NCBI GenBank assembly: GCA_903856555.1
Contig: CAIOCC010000134.1
Coordinates: forward strand, 1 to 5,805
Direction of reading: 5' to 3'
Length of the DNA stretch: 5,805 nt
Source of the DNA: an uncultured Bacteroidota bacterium
GTDB lineage: Bacteria > Bacteroidota > Bacteroidia > UBA7662
The notes beneath the pieces are model-generated. The model was given only the letters and a program-made list of their open reading frames with translations, made no database searches and was not told the origin of the DNA. Both the position numbers and the translations under genes were made by a program. This document shows positions 1 to 5,805 of this stretch, piece after piece; the first letter of the stretch is position 1, and each line of letters starts with the position of its first letter.

Positions 1-282
1 TATGCGGATCTCTTTGGCCGTCAAAACGCTGACCTGCAGCCATTCCCCGTCCACCATGGCATCCGCTTCGGGGTTGCTTTCTTTGGCTTTGGGTAAATGC
101 TCCTTGCCATCCACCCATAATTTGTGCTCCGCGCCCTGAACCAGGACCACCCGGGAGGCCTGCTGAATCCGCAAACGTTGCCAGCCCAGGGTTTCGGACT
201 GCGCCCACAGATCTCCCCAAGGGGCTGTTCCAAGACAGGCCGTGAAGGCAAGGAGAAAGGCGGCCTTGATTGACTTTAACAT
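1..282 (-). CDS. Exported protein, possible GIN-domain (DUF2807-like) family, N-terminal part
   Basis: First 94 codons of a gene that runs off the left edge with no stop. The ATG at 282 is the first in frame and is followed at once by an export signal: Lys3 and Lys6, a hydrophobic stretch at residues 7-20, and a plausible signal peptidase I site after Ala27 (DLWA|QS). Cys16 (FTAC) is a weaker lipobox candidate, so a lipoprotein cannot be excluded. Residues 36-94 alternate like beta strands: RLRIQQASRVVLVQG, then KLWVDG, then MVDGEWLQVSVL. This resembles the start of the GIN/DUF2807 beta-solenoid family common in Bacteroidota envelopes (a core of the type 'v.l.qG....v.v......v.dg.L.i'). That family call is inference from pattern alone, on a fragment. 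No Shine-Dalgarno is visible; the leader is A/T-rich, as often in Bacteroidota. The start lies 19 bp after the lipoprotein stop, so it is probably co-transcribed. Confidence 0.72.
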   Translation of the reverse strand, partial: MLKSIKAAFLLAFTACLGTAPWGDLWAQSETLGWQRLRIQQASRVVLVQGAEHKLWVDGKEHLPKAKESNPEADAMVDGEWLQVSVLTAKEIRI

Positions 283-301
283 AAGATAAGGATTATAAAA
301 C

Positions 302-1546
302 CTAACGCTCCAAATCGGAACTTAGTCTGTAACGCATGACCCGGTTGTTCCCACGATCCGCCACGTACAAGGTCCGGCGAAAATAGGCCACACCGGAAGG
401 TCCCTTAAACTGGAAGGGTCCGGAACCAAAACCCCCAAAAGAGGCCGGCACTTGCTTGGTCAGTCCAGAACTGGGGGGAGGATTGACCCCCTCGTAACCC
501 TTGGAGGTAAACTGATACAGGGAATCCCGCTCAGAATCCACCACAAAGAGATAGCCGGTTTCATCCGGCGCAACACATACATCCGCAGGACGTGTAAACC
601 GAAAAGGTTCGTACAAAAACCGCATGGCTTTGGTACGGTCAAATTGCAGAAGGGTCTGATTTTCGGAATAGAGCGTCCCTACCTCGGAATTCTCGGTGGA
701 ACGAATCCATAAAACCTTGGTTTCGGCTTGGGTCGCCGATTGCAAAAGAATAAAATCCCGCGATGGGTTCATTCCAAACACCAATTGAGGCGGTGCCAAA
801 AGCCCGCAGAGCCCCGCCGGGCTCATCGCTGATTTGAGTCCCGACAGCACAGGATTCAAACCGGGAACGTACCCGTTGTTGCTACGATCCGGCCGAAAAA
901 CCAAAACCGCGTTGTCAGGTGCAGCCGCCGAAAGGGTGTTGTTGGAGGGTCCCCTGCGGGATAAGTAAAAGCTATGATCGCCTAGGCAGGCGATGCCCGT
1001 AAATTCCACTTGCTCGTCAAAACGCCCCCGGAAATTGGTATTGCTTCGGCTAAGGTCCACAAATGGGTGAACCAAGGTATCGAGCCAAACCGGGTTGGAT
1101 CCAGCGCTGTTGTTCAGAACGTAGACGGCGGCCAGATTGCGCCGCACCGCCGTACCGGCGCTGTCCATGAGGGTATCGATTCGGCCCAAAACATAGGTAT
1201 GCAATCGAATATCTTGGGTGACTTTGGTGGCACCGGGGATGGGCAGCGTCCGAAAGCGTTCTCCTTTTTGGTCCAAAATATGTAGACCCTGCGCATCCGT
1301 CACATAAACCATTTCATCGTAACCCACCCAGACATCGGTGGGCGATTGGAAGTCACTCCAGACGGGCAAAACAGGTACGTAACCCACCACACTTTGAACC
1401 GCATTGGGATCAATAGCCCCCTGATCAAAAATTTCGTTCACGGTTTCATTGTCCCGCGTTCCCAACAAAAAATCACAAGAGTTCAAGGATAGGGTCAAGG
1501 TCCCCCCTAGCAAAACAAACCAAGCCTTCATGCGCCCAAAGATCAT
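302..1546 (-). CDS. NHL-repeat (beta-propeller) lipoprotein
   Basis: Predicted 414-residue outer-envelope lipoprotein. The frame is open further upstream to 1738, but I chose the ATG at 1546: it overlaps the stop of the preceding gene as ATGA, has AGGAGG just ahead of it, and begins directly with a type II signal peptide (Arg5, Lys7, hydrophobic 8-21, lipobox LNSC with Cys24). ATG 1531 is a weaker alternative giving the same mature protein. The mature region carries NHL-like repeats: about residues 66-92 (SPTDVWV...VYVTD), 317-350 (RPADVCVAPD...LFVVD) and 378-410 (GPSGVAYF...LYVADRGNNRVMRY, the clearest NHL signature). Residues 110-310 are probably more degenerate blades. NHL propellers usually bind proteins or ligands, sometimes as lyases; no catalytic residues are recognisable here, so a binding or structural role is the cautious reading. 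Coupling to the upstream barrel suggests a shared complex. Asp follows the lipidated Cys; no Bacteroidota surface-export motif such as K(D/E)2 is evident. Confidence 0.87.
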   Translation of the reverse strand: MIFGRMKAWFVLLGGTLTLSLNSCDFLLGTRDNETVNEIFDQGAIDPNAVQSVVGYVPVLPVWSDFQSPTDVWVGYDEMVYVTDAQGLHILDQKGERFRTLPIPGATKVTQDIRLHTYVLGRIDTLMDSAGTAVRRNLAAVYVLNNSAGSNPVWLDTLVHPFVDLSRSNTNFRGRFDEQVEFTGIACLGDHSFYLSRRGPSNNTLSAAAPDNAVLVFRPDRSNNGYVPGLNPVLSGLKSAMSPAGLCGLLAPPQLVFGMNPSRDFILLQSATQAETKVLWIRSTENSEVGTLYSENQTLLQFDRTKAMRFLYEPFRFTRPADVCVAPDETGYLFVVDSERDSLYQFTSKGYEGVNPPPSSGLTKQVPASFGGFGSGPFQFKGPSGVAYFRRTLYVADRGNNRVMRYRLSSDLER

Positions 1547-2580
1547 AAAGCCTCCTGCCTTTTGCCTCCGGACCACATCAAACCCAATCGGTGGGTCGGG
1601 CCCAAACCCGATCGTCCCACAAAAGCATAATCCACCTGCAAGACACCGTAGGAGCGGGGGATACGCCAACCCAGGCCCCAACTGGGACCCTGTCCGGATC
1701 CGCTTTGGTGTTCGTAACCAGAACGTAGAAACATCCATTCTCGGTAGCGGTATTCCAAGGCAAATCCCAAACTCTCGGCCTGATCCGTTGGATGATTCAA
1801 TTGAACCACCCCGTCCACCCGATGATCCTGTTCTTGGTAAACCAAACCCGACAAACCGAGCCGAAGGACCGTCGGCGGAGCCAGCGATTCAAAGGTCTGA
1901 AGCGTGTCGTTTCGACCCAGGGTCGGTCGCACCAAGCGTCCTGATGGGGTCACATTCATCCCAAAATGATTGATACCCACCGCCAGGCGGGTTTCCCTCC
2001 ATCCTACATCGTAACGAAAACCCAAATCCACCGTCGCGTTGTGCACCTGCCAATCCGGCATTTGTTCATACACCCAATTCAGCGACACCCCCAAAGCAAA
2101 ACGATCGGTCAAGGGTTTGGCATAGGCCAATCCCATGCTGGTGTTGGTGGCGTTGAAGGTTTGACCGGTCCCGGTGGGCTGAAACTCGGTGGTCACCTTC
2201 ATGGGGCCGGTTTGGAGGTGGCGAAGACCGTAGGCCAAGACCTCCCCGGTGGACCAACGCCGGGCCACAGCCAGCGATTGCATTCGTATCCCCGACCAAT
2301 AAGATAAATGACCCGCCTGCACCGACCAAGTTCGGTCTTCGCCGTGGACCAAACCGGCCGGATTCCAAAACATAACCGATGGCTCGTTCACCAAATTGAT
2401 GGCATTACCACTCAGAGCGGCCGAACGCGCATCGGGATGAATCTTCAAAAACTGGAAACCCGCCGTCCCAACGCGGCTACGCCCAAACGCCGGTAGCCAC
2501 TGAGCCTGCGCGGGTGACAACACCGCACCCCAGATCGCCACGAGAACCCAAACGCCCCAAAACCGCATCCTTGACATCAT
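1543..2580 (-). CDS. PorV/PorQ-family outer-membrane beta-barrel protein
   Basis: Predicted 345-residue outer-membrane barrel. The signal peptide is clear: Arg4 and Arg6, hydrophobic 7-22, cleavage after AQA at residue 26. The mature N-terminus holds the hallmark of the family at residues 38-76: GTAGFQFLKI, DARSAALSGNA, then EPSVMFWNPAGL (the conserved 'NPAG' turn). The rest alternates amphipathic strands rich in Tyr, Trp and Gly, ending in DYAFVGRSGLGPTHRLGLMW, a typical closing strand. Family members are FadL-like barrels; the namesakes PorV and PorQ work in type IX secretion, but many paralogues have no proven role, so I give no symbol. The start is ATG 2580, overlapping the gpsA stop (ATGA); ATG 2577 and 2568 are alternatives that leave the signal peptide working. 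The frame stays open to 2673, but that extension lies inside gpsA and is rich in His/Arg/Pro, unlike a signal peptide. A nine-residue tail (SGGKRQEAL) follows the last aromatic residue. Confidence 0.9.
   Translation of the reverse strand: MMSRMRFWGVWVLVAIWGAVLSPAQAQWLPAFGRSRVGTAGFQFLKIHPDARSAALSGNAINLVNEPSVMFWNPAGLVHGEDRTWSVQAGHLSYWSGIRMQSLAVARRWSTGEVLAYGLRHLQTGPMKVTTEFQPTGTGQTFNATNTSMGLAYAKPLTDRFALGVSLNWVYEQMPDWQVHNATVDLGFRYDVGWRETRLAVGINHFGMNVTPSGRLVRPTLGRNDTLQTFESLAPPTVLRLGLSGLVYQEQDHRVDGVVQLNHPTDQAESLGFALEYRYREWMFLRSGYEHQSGSGQGPSWGLGWRIPRSYGVLQVDYAFVGRSGLGPTHRLGLMWSGGKRQEAL
1551..1556 (-). promoter_or_regulatory. Shine-Dalgarno of the NHL lipoprotein gene, inside the barrel gene
   Basis: A perfect AGGAGG lies 4 nt before the ATG at 1546 and within the last codons (Gln-Glu-Ala) of the PorV/PorQ-type gene. 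It is the only strong Shine-Dalgarno seen ahead of a start in the window, and it decides the lipoprotein start at 1546 over ATG 1531, which would be 19 nt away. The 4-nt spacing is slightly short. Confidence 0.7.
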
Positions 2581-3581
2581 TGCAGTTGGGCTTGGAGTTG
2601 AAGCATGGCGGTACGGGCTGGAACGCCTTCGTAGAGTACTCGGTAAACCATGGTGGCGATGGGCAAGGGACACTTGTGCAATTTATTGAGCTCGTGCACG
2701 GCTTTGGCGGAATAATACCCCTCGGCGACCATGTTCATTTCAAGTTGAGCGGATCGAACCGAATAACCTTTGCCTAACATGGTGCCAAAATAACGATTAC
2801 GCGAAAAGCGAGAATACGCGGTGACCAACAAATCCCCCAAATAGGCCGAACCCTTGATATCTCTGCGCTTGGGGTAGACCGCTCTCAAAAAACTCTTGAG
2901 TTCTATGATGGCATTGGATACCAAAACCGCCATGAAATTATCCCCGTAACCCAAACCATGGGCAATACCCCCCGCGATGGCATAGATATTCTTCATCACC
3001 GATGCGTACTCGCTGCCGGAGGGATCGTCGGATGCCTTGATTTGAAGGTAACGGTTTTGGAAAAGCGGCAACAAGGGAGTGGCCATCTCCGCATCCTCGG
3101 CGGCCAAGGTCAAGAAGGAAAGTTTCTCAGCGGCCACTTCTTCGGCGTGGCAGGGGCCGGTAATCACCATGAACTTTTGGGGACTGACCCTGAAATATTT
3201 TTGGAGAAATTGGCCAATCAATAGATTTTCGCCCGGGACCATGCCCTTGACGGCCGACAAAACCCATTTACCAGCCAAATCGTTCTCGGCCAGACCCTGC
3301 ATAGCGTCCCTCAAAAAAGCAGCCGGAACGGCCAGAATAACCACATCCGCGGTGCTCACTGCTTTGCGCAAATCGGGCTGCATGGTTCCCCGACGAATTT
3401 GCAAAGAAGCATCGCTCAGATACCTGGGATTCCGGTGATGTTGCTGAATATAGGCCATGACCTCCCGGTCGCGCATCCACCAGGTTAAGGGAACCTGATT
3501 ATCGCTCAATACCTTGACCAAGGCCGTGGCCCAACTTCCGCCGCCAATGACGGCAACCTTCAAACCTGCTTTGTTCACCAT
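2577..3581 (-). CDS. gpsA: NAD(P)-dependent glycerol-3-phosphate dehydrogenase
   Basis: Cytoplasmic enzyme reducing dihydroxyacetone phosphate to sn-glycerol 3-phosphate, the backbone precursor of phospholipids. Its 334 residues match the family's usual length. The N-terminal Rossmann fold has the dinucleotide motif VIGGGSWATAL (residues 11-21) and the strand VVILAVPA (80-87). SAVKGM (109-114) carries the conserved Lys112, and GPCHAEEVA (142-150) is the expected substrate-region motif. The C-terminal helical domain contains MKNIYAIAGGIAHGLGYGDN (196-215) with the catalytic-type Lys197, then GDLLVT (249-254), SRNRYFG (260-266) and EMNMVAEGYY (281-290). No key residue seems missing. The start at 3581 lies 8 bp after the adaptor stop; a weak AGG/GGTCGG purine patch overlaps that stop. 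Its end overlaps the barrel gene by 4 bases, so barrel translation is probably coupled to gpsA. The wording of the motifs is of Bacteroidota type. Its place in an otherwise envelope-protein operon may reflect shared demand during membrane growth (inference). Confidence 0.97.
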   Translation of the reverse strand: MVNKAGLKVAVIGGGSWATALVKVLSDNQVPLTWWMRDREVMAYIQQHHRNPRYLSDASLQIRRGTMQPDLRKAVSTADVVILAVPAAFLRDAMQGLAENDLAGKWVLSAVKGMVPGENLLIGQFLQKYFRVSPQKFMVITGPCHAEEVAAEKLSFLTLAAEDAEMATPLLPLFQNRYLQIKASDDPSGSEYASVMKNIYAIAGGIAHGLGYGDNFMAVLVSNAIIELKSFLRAVYPKRRDIKGSAYLGDLLVTAYSRFSRNRYFGTMLGKGYSVRSAQLEMNMVAEGYYSAKAVHELNKLHKCPLPIATMVYRVLYEGVPARTAMLQLQAQLQ

Positions 3582-3589
3582 TGACCGAC

Positions 3590-4990
3590 CTATTCTTCCC
3601 CGCTAAAAAGCTGATCACGGTCCACCACCTTGATAACTCGATTGTTACGCAAATCCCTGGAGACCGCTGAATAGGGCGCCGTAACAACTTCCTCGCCCGA
3701 TCGCAAGCCGCTGAGAATTTGAATGTGCTTGTCGTCTTGGATGCCGGTCGTCACTTTTCGTAACAATGCTTTGTTGCCGCTTCGGACAAAAACAACTTCG
3801 TCAATCTGCTCGTTGTTGGTGTTTTGTTGATCGGGGTTTTTGGTGGTGGATGATTCCTCGGATTCCGGATCCGTCGCCTGGCCCTCGGCATCCCGAACCG
3901 CCACGGCATTGATGGGAACGGAGACGGCGCCTTGGACACGACGGGTCGTGATTTCGGCCGAAGCACTCATCCCAGGTCTAAACAAAAACCGCTGCACCAT
4001 CGACACCGGGTTGGCCGCCTTGTCGACACCGCTGCGATCGCCCGTTGCTCGGTTATCGCCTAACAAAGAAATTTTGACCAAAAAATTGGTAACCTGGTCT
4101 GCACCACCGGTGCCCGGCAAAGCAGAAGAATTGGAACTGTTCGCAATCTCGCGAACCATACCGGAGAATTTTTGTCCGGGATAGGCATCCACCTCCACCA
4201 TCACTGAATCCCCGTTCTTGACCCGAACGACATCGCTTTCGCTCACATCCACCCTCACCTCCATGCGGGTCAAATCCGCAATACGAATCATTTCGGTTCC
4301 TGCCATTTGGATGGTGCCCACCACCCTTTCACCCAGTTCCACCGAGAGTTTGGTCACGATACCATCCATCGGAGACAAAATATTGGTGCGCGCCAATTGT
4401 TCCTTCATTTCTTTTTGGCTCGCTCGGGCCGATTGCACCATAAACACAGCACCCTCCACGGCTTCTTTGGCCGACTCAATATCCTGAAGGGCCGACTCGT
4501 ACTGGGAGCGCGCCACCTCCAACTCGGCTTGGGTCGCTACTTTGTCTTCAAAAAGGCGGGCCGTCCGACGGTAAGCCGGCTCCAGGTTGATTCTCAAAAG
4601 ATTTTCGAGCTGGCGAAGGCGAACGCGGGCGCTTGCCAGGCCGGACTTGGCGTTGTTCACCGCAGCTTCGTTCCGGTCCAATGCAGCGGCCATCATTTCG
4701 GGGTTAATGCGCGCCAAGAGTTGGCCTTTTCGCACGGCATCGCCCTCCTTGATGGTCAAGGCCACGATTTCTCCGGAAACCTCCGAGGAAATCTTGACTT
4801 CGGTCACCGGTTGAATTTTGCCGCTGGCCAAAACCGTTTCGGTCAAATCCCTCAGGGCCACCTTTTCGACCGCCACCTCCAAGGGAGGCGTTTGTCCCCA
4901 CCAGCCCATCCGCTTTCCCATGGCGGCCAGAACCGTCAAAAGAACCACCGCGGCCAAAATCCATAACAATTTTCGGTTTTTTCGTAACAT
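3590..4990 (-). CDS. MacA/HlyD-type periplasmic adaptor (membrane fusion) protein of a tripartite efflux pump
   Basis: Predicted 466-residue adaptor linking an inner-membrane transporter to a TolC-type channel. A short cationic N-terminus (RKNRK, residues 3-7) precedes one transmembrane anchor at 8-24; there is no lipobox. Order of domains: first lipoyl half-motif at about 54-97 (ASGKIQPVTEVKISSEVSGEI, then GDAVRKGQLLARI); a long alpha-hairpin coiled coil at about 98-200, MacA-like in length; second lipoyl half at 201-240 (ILSPMDGIVTKL, GERVVGT); beta-barrel at 241-350, ending in the FRPGMSA motif (337-343); and a membrane-proximal domain from 353 to 455 (VPINAV, then LSGLRSGEEVV). Inserted in the last domain is a polar, acidic stretch without hydrophobic residues, at about 370-397. 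Such adaptors serve ABC (MacB-like) or RND transporters; the sequence does not decide which. It follows the TolC gene by 36 bp with no Shine-Dalgarno, only an A/T-rich leader, and gpsA starts 8 bp after it. Confidence 0.94.
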   Translation of the reverse strand: MLRKNRKLLWILAAVVLLTVLAAMGKRMGWWGQTPPLEVAVEKVALRDLTETVLASGKIQPVTEVKISSEVSGEIVALTIKEGDAVRKGQLLARINPEMMAAALDRNEAAVNNAKSGLASARVRLRQLENLLRINLEPAYRRTARLFEDKVATQAELEVARSQYESALQDIESAKEAVEGAVFMVQSARASQKEMKEQLARTNILSPMDGIVTKLSVELGERVVGTIQMAGTEMIRIADLTRMEVRVDVSESDVVRVKNGDSVMVEVDAYPGQKFSGMVREIANSSNSSALPGTGGADQVTNFLVKISLLGDNRATGDRSGVDKAANPVSMVQRFLFRPGMSASAEITTRRVQGAVSVPINAVAVRDAEGQATDPESEESSTTKNPDQQNTNNEQIDEVVFVRSGNKALLRKVTTGIQDDKHIQILSGLRSGEEVVTAPYSAVSRDLRNNRVIKVVDRDQLFSGEE

Positions 4991-5026
4991 AGAATTTTTA
5001 TTGAAACGTATCCGGGGTCGATGCGT

Positions 5027-5805
5027 TTAGGGGTTTTGCCAGGAAAAGCGGCCTTCGTAAAAATCCAGCACCTTGCGTCTAAAAATCTCTTCGTAATAAG
5101 CTTGTATCCAGGATGATTCGGCGATTTGCCAACGGTTTTTGGCGTTGAGGTAATCGGCCAGCGGTAGCAAACCCTGCTCGTGGCGCTTCGCAGCCAGGTC
5201 GTGGTTGGCTTTTTGGGCATCCAGATTGACCTTGTTGGTTACCAAACGAGCTTTGGCGGCGCGATAATCCGTTACAGCCCTTGTTATATCGGTGTAGAGT
5301 TGATTGCGGGCCTGCTCGCTCTGCAATCGTGCATTTTCGACCGCCAAACGGGCCCGTTCTTCGGCAAGGCGAACTTGGCCGTTGTTCCAGAGGGGTATCG
5401 AAAGACTAAGCCCCATGCCCGTTCCCAAGTTGTTACGAAATTGTTCACCCCGAGGGACCAACATGCTTTTGTATTTGGGAATGGGCTGCACCACCAGCTG
5501 GGTCGGATCATTCTGGAGATAGCCGATCGGGCGTACCCCGTCAATCTCGGGTAACAATACAAATTGCTGGCTGGTCGATGCAAAAAGAGTGTTCATGTTC
5601 GCAAAGGCCGTCAGCCTTGGGTAGCGCAGGGATTGGGCCGCCTTGAGATTCCATTGCGATTGACGGTAGCGCCATTCGTTGCCCAGAATCTGGGGTTGCT
5701 TGGTCAGGGCATCGCGGTAAAGGATCGATGTCGTTGGCTCCTCCACCCGGGGACGGGCAGCGACATCGGCCTGAAAACCGTCTGAATCGGGCTGAGCCAG
5801 CTCAA
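5027..5805 (-). CDS. TolC-family outer-membrane efflux protein, C-terminal part
   Basis: C-terminal 258 residues of an outer-membrane channel protein; the frame stays open to the right edge, so about 200 N-terminal residues, including the signal peptide, lie outside. The reading frame continues past a GTG at 5746, which is not the start. What is visible corresponds to the second structural repeat of TolC: the helix beginning SILYRDALTKQPQI (fragment residues 26-39), then AAQSLRYPRLTAFANM (55-70), an outer-membrane strand region with an insertion of about 50 residues rich in Pro and Gln, the strand LSLSIPLWNNGQ (132-143), and a long coiled-coil pair at 144-245 rich in Ala, Arg and Glu. HEQGLLPLADYLNAKNRW (208-225) is the usual conserved element of the last helices. 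The product would form the trimeric channel that docks with the adaptor encoded next. TolC followed by adaptor is a normal pump operon order in Bacteroidota. Confidence 0.93.
   Translation of the reverse strand, partial: ELAQPDSDGFQADVAARPRVEEPTTSILYRDALTKQPQILGNEWRYRQSQWNLKAAQSLRYPRLTAFANMNTLFASTSQQFVLLPEIDGVRPIGYLQNDPTQLVVQPIPKYKSMLVPRGEQFRNNLGTGMGLSLSIPLWNNGQVRLAEERARLAVENARLQSEQARNQLYTDITRAVTDYRAAKARLVTNKVNLDAQKANHDLAAKRHEQGLLPLADYLNAKNRWQIAESSWIQAYYEEIFRRKVLDFYEGRFSWQNP

Noticed and set aside
292..297. TATAAT on the minus strand just before the start at 282
   Set aside because: It matches a sigma-70 -10 box, but the best -35 candidate at normal spacing (TTCCGA) is poor, transcription would start almost at the ATG, and Bacteroidota use a different -7 consensus (TAnnTTTG). 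In an A/T-rich leader it is likely chance.
1547..1738. Upstream extension of the lipoprotein reading frame
   Set aside because: The extra 64 residues would bury the lipobox signal peptide and lie inside the barrel gene. The ATGA overlap and AGGAGG point to the start at 1546.
1449..1973. Plus-strand open frame of 174 codons
   Set aside because: It is antisense to the barrel and lipoprotein genes, very rich in Pro/Arg/Ser/Asn, with no signal peptide or recognisable motif.
2581..2673. Upstream extension of the barrel reading frame
   Set aside because: It lies inside gpsA, is rich in His/Arg/Pro/Ser and would precede a good signal peptide that begins at 2580.
4307..4966. Long plus-strand open frame of 219 codons
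   Set aside because: It lies antisense within the adaptor gene; its product is rich in His, Arg, Gly and Gln without domain logic, while the minus strand encodes a clear adaptor. It is a shadow of codon bias.
5006..5026. Imperfect inverted repeat (acgtat / atgcgt) between the tolC and adaptor genes
   Set aside because: The stem is only 6 bp with one mismatch and has no following U-tract typical of a terminator. It is too weak to call a terminator or operator.
4991..5026. Possible Bacteroidota promoter (TACGTTTC resembling TAnnTTTG) before the adaptor
   Set aside because: The final G is replaced and no TTG-type -33 element lies at a suitable distance; the 36-bp gap fits an operon-internal spacer.

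Overview
The window looks like part of a Bacteroidota (or close FCB-group) chromosome of moderate GC content. The best taxonomic pointer is the glycerol-3-phosphate dehydrogenase, whose motifs (GPCHAEEVA, MKNIYAIAGGIAHGLGYGDN, SRNRYFG, MVAEGYY) have the wording I associate with Bacteroidota GpsA. A PorV/PorQ-type outer-membrane barrel, a family concentrated in the FCB group, agrees with this. I cannot place it below phylum level. No RNA genes, mobile elements, CRISPR arrays or phage signatures were seen.

All six genes lie on the minus strand and read from right to left: (1) the C-terminal part of a TolC-family outer-membrane efflux protein, cut by the right edge; (2) a complete MacA/HlyD-type periplasmic adaptor, 36 bp further on; (3) gpsA, 8 bp further on; (4) a PorV/PorQ-family barrel overlapping gpsA by 4 bases; (5) an NHL-repeat lipoprotein overlapping the barrel gene by 4 bases; (6) after a 19-bp gap, the N-terminal part of an exported protein resembling the GIN (DUF2807) family, cut by the left edge. 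There is no intergenic space over 36 bp and no convincing internal terminator or promoter, so the whole stretch reads as one polycistronic unit, with tight translational coupling at gpsA/barrel/lipoprotein.

Functionally, five of six products belong to the envelope: TolC plus adaptor are two of the three parts of a tripartite efflux or export pump. The barrel and lipoprotein are probably outer-membrane partners, and the last gene encodes a secreted or envelope protein. GpsA supplies sn-glycerol-3-phosphate for phospholipid synthesis and is the only cytoplasmic enzyme. The inner-membrane transporter that should complete the pump is not in the window.

Most of this is conventional. The points deserving a second look are the transporter-less pump pair placed directly before gpsA, the coupled barrel-lipoprotein pair in which the barrel's last codons carry the ribosome-binding site of the lipoprotein, and the polar acidic insert in the adaptor. 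I saw no clear evidence of a wholly new system.
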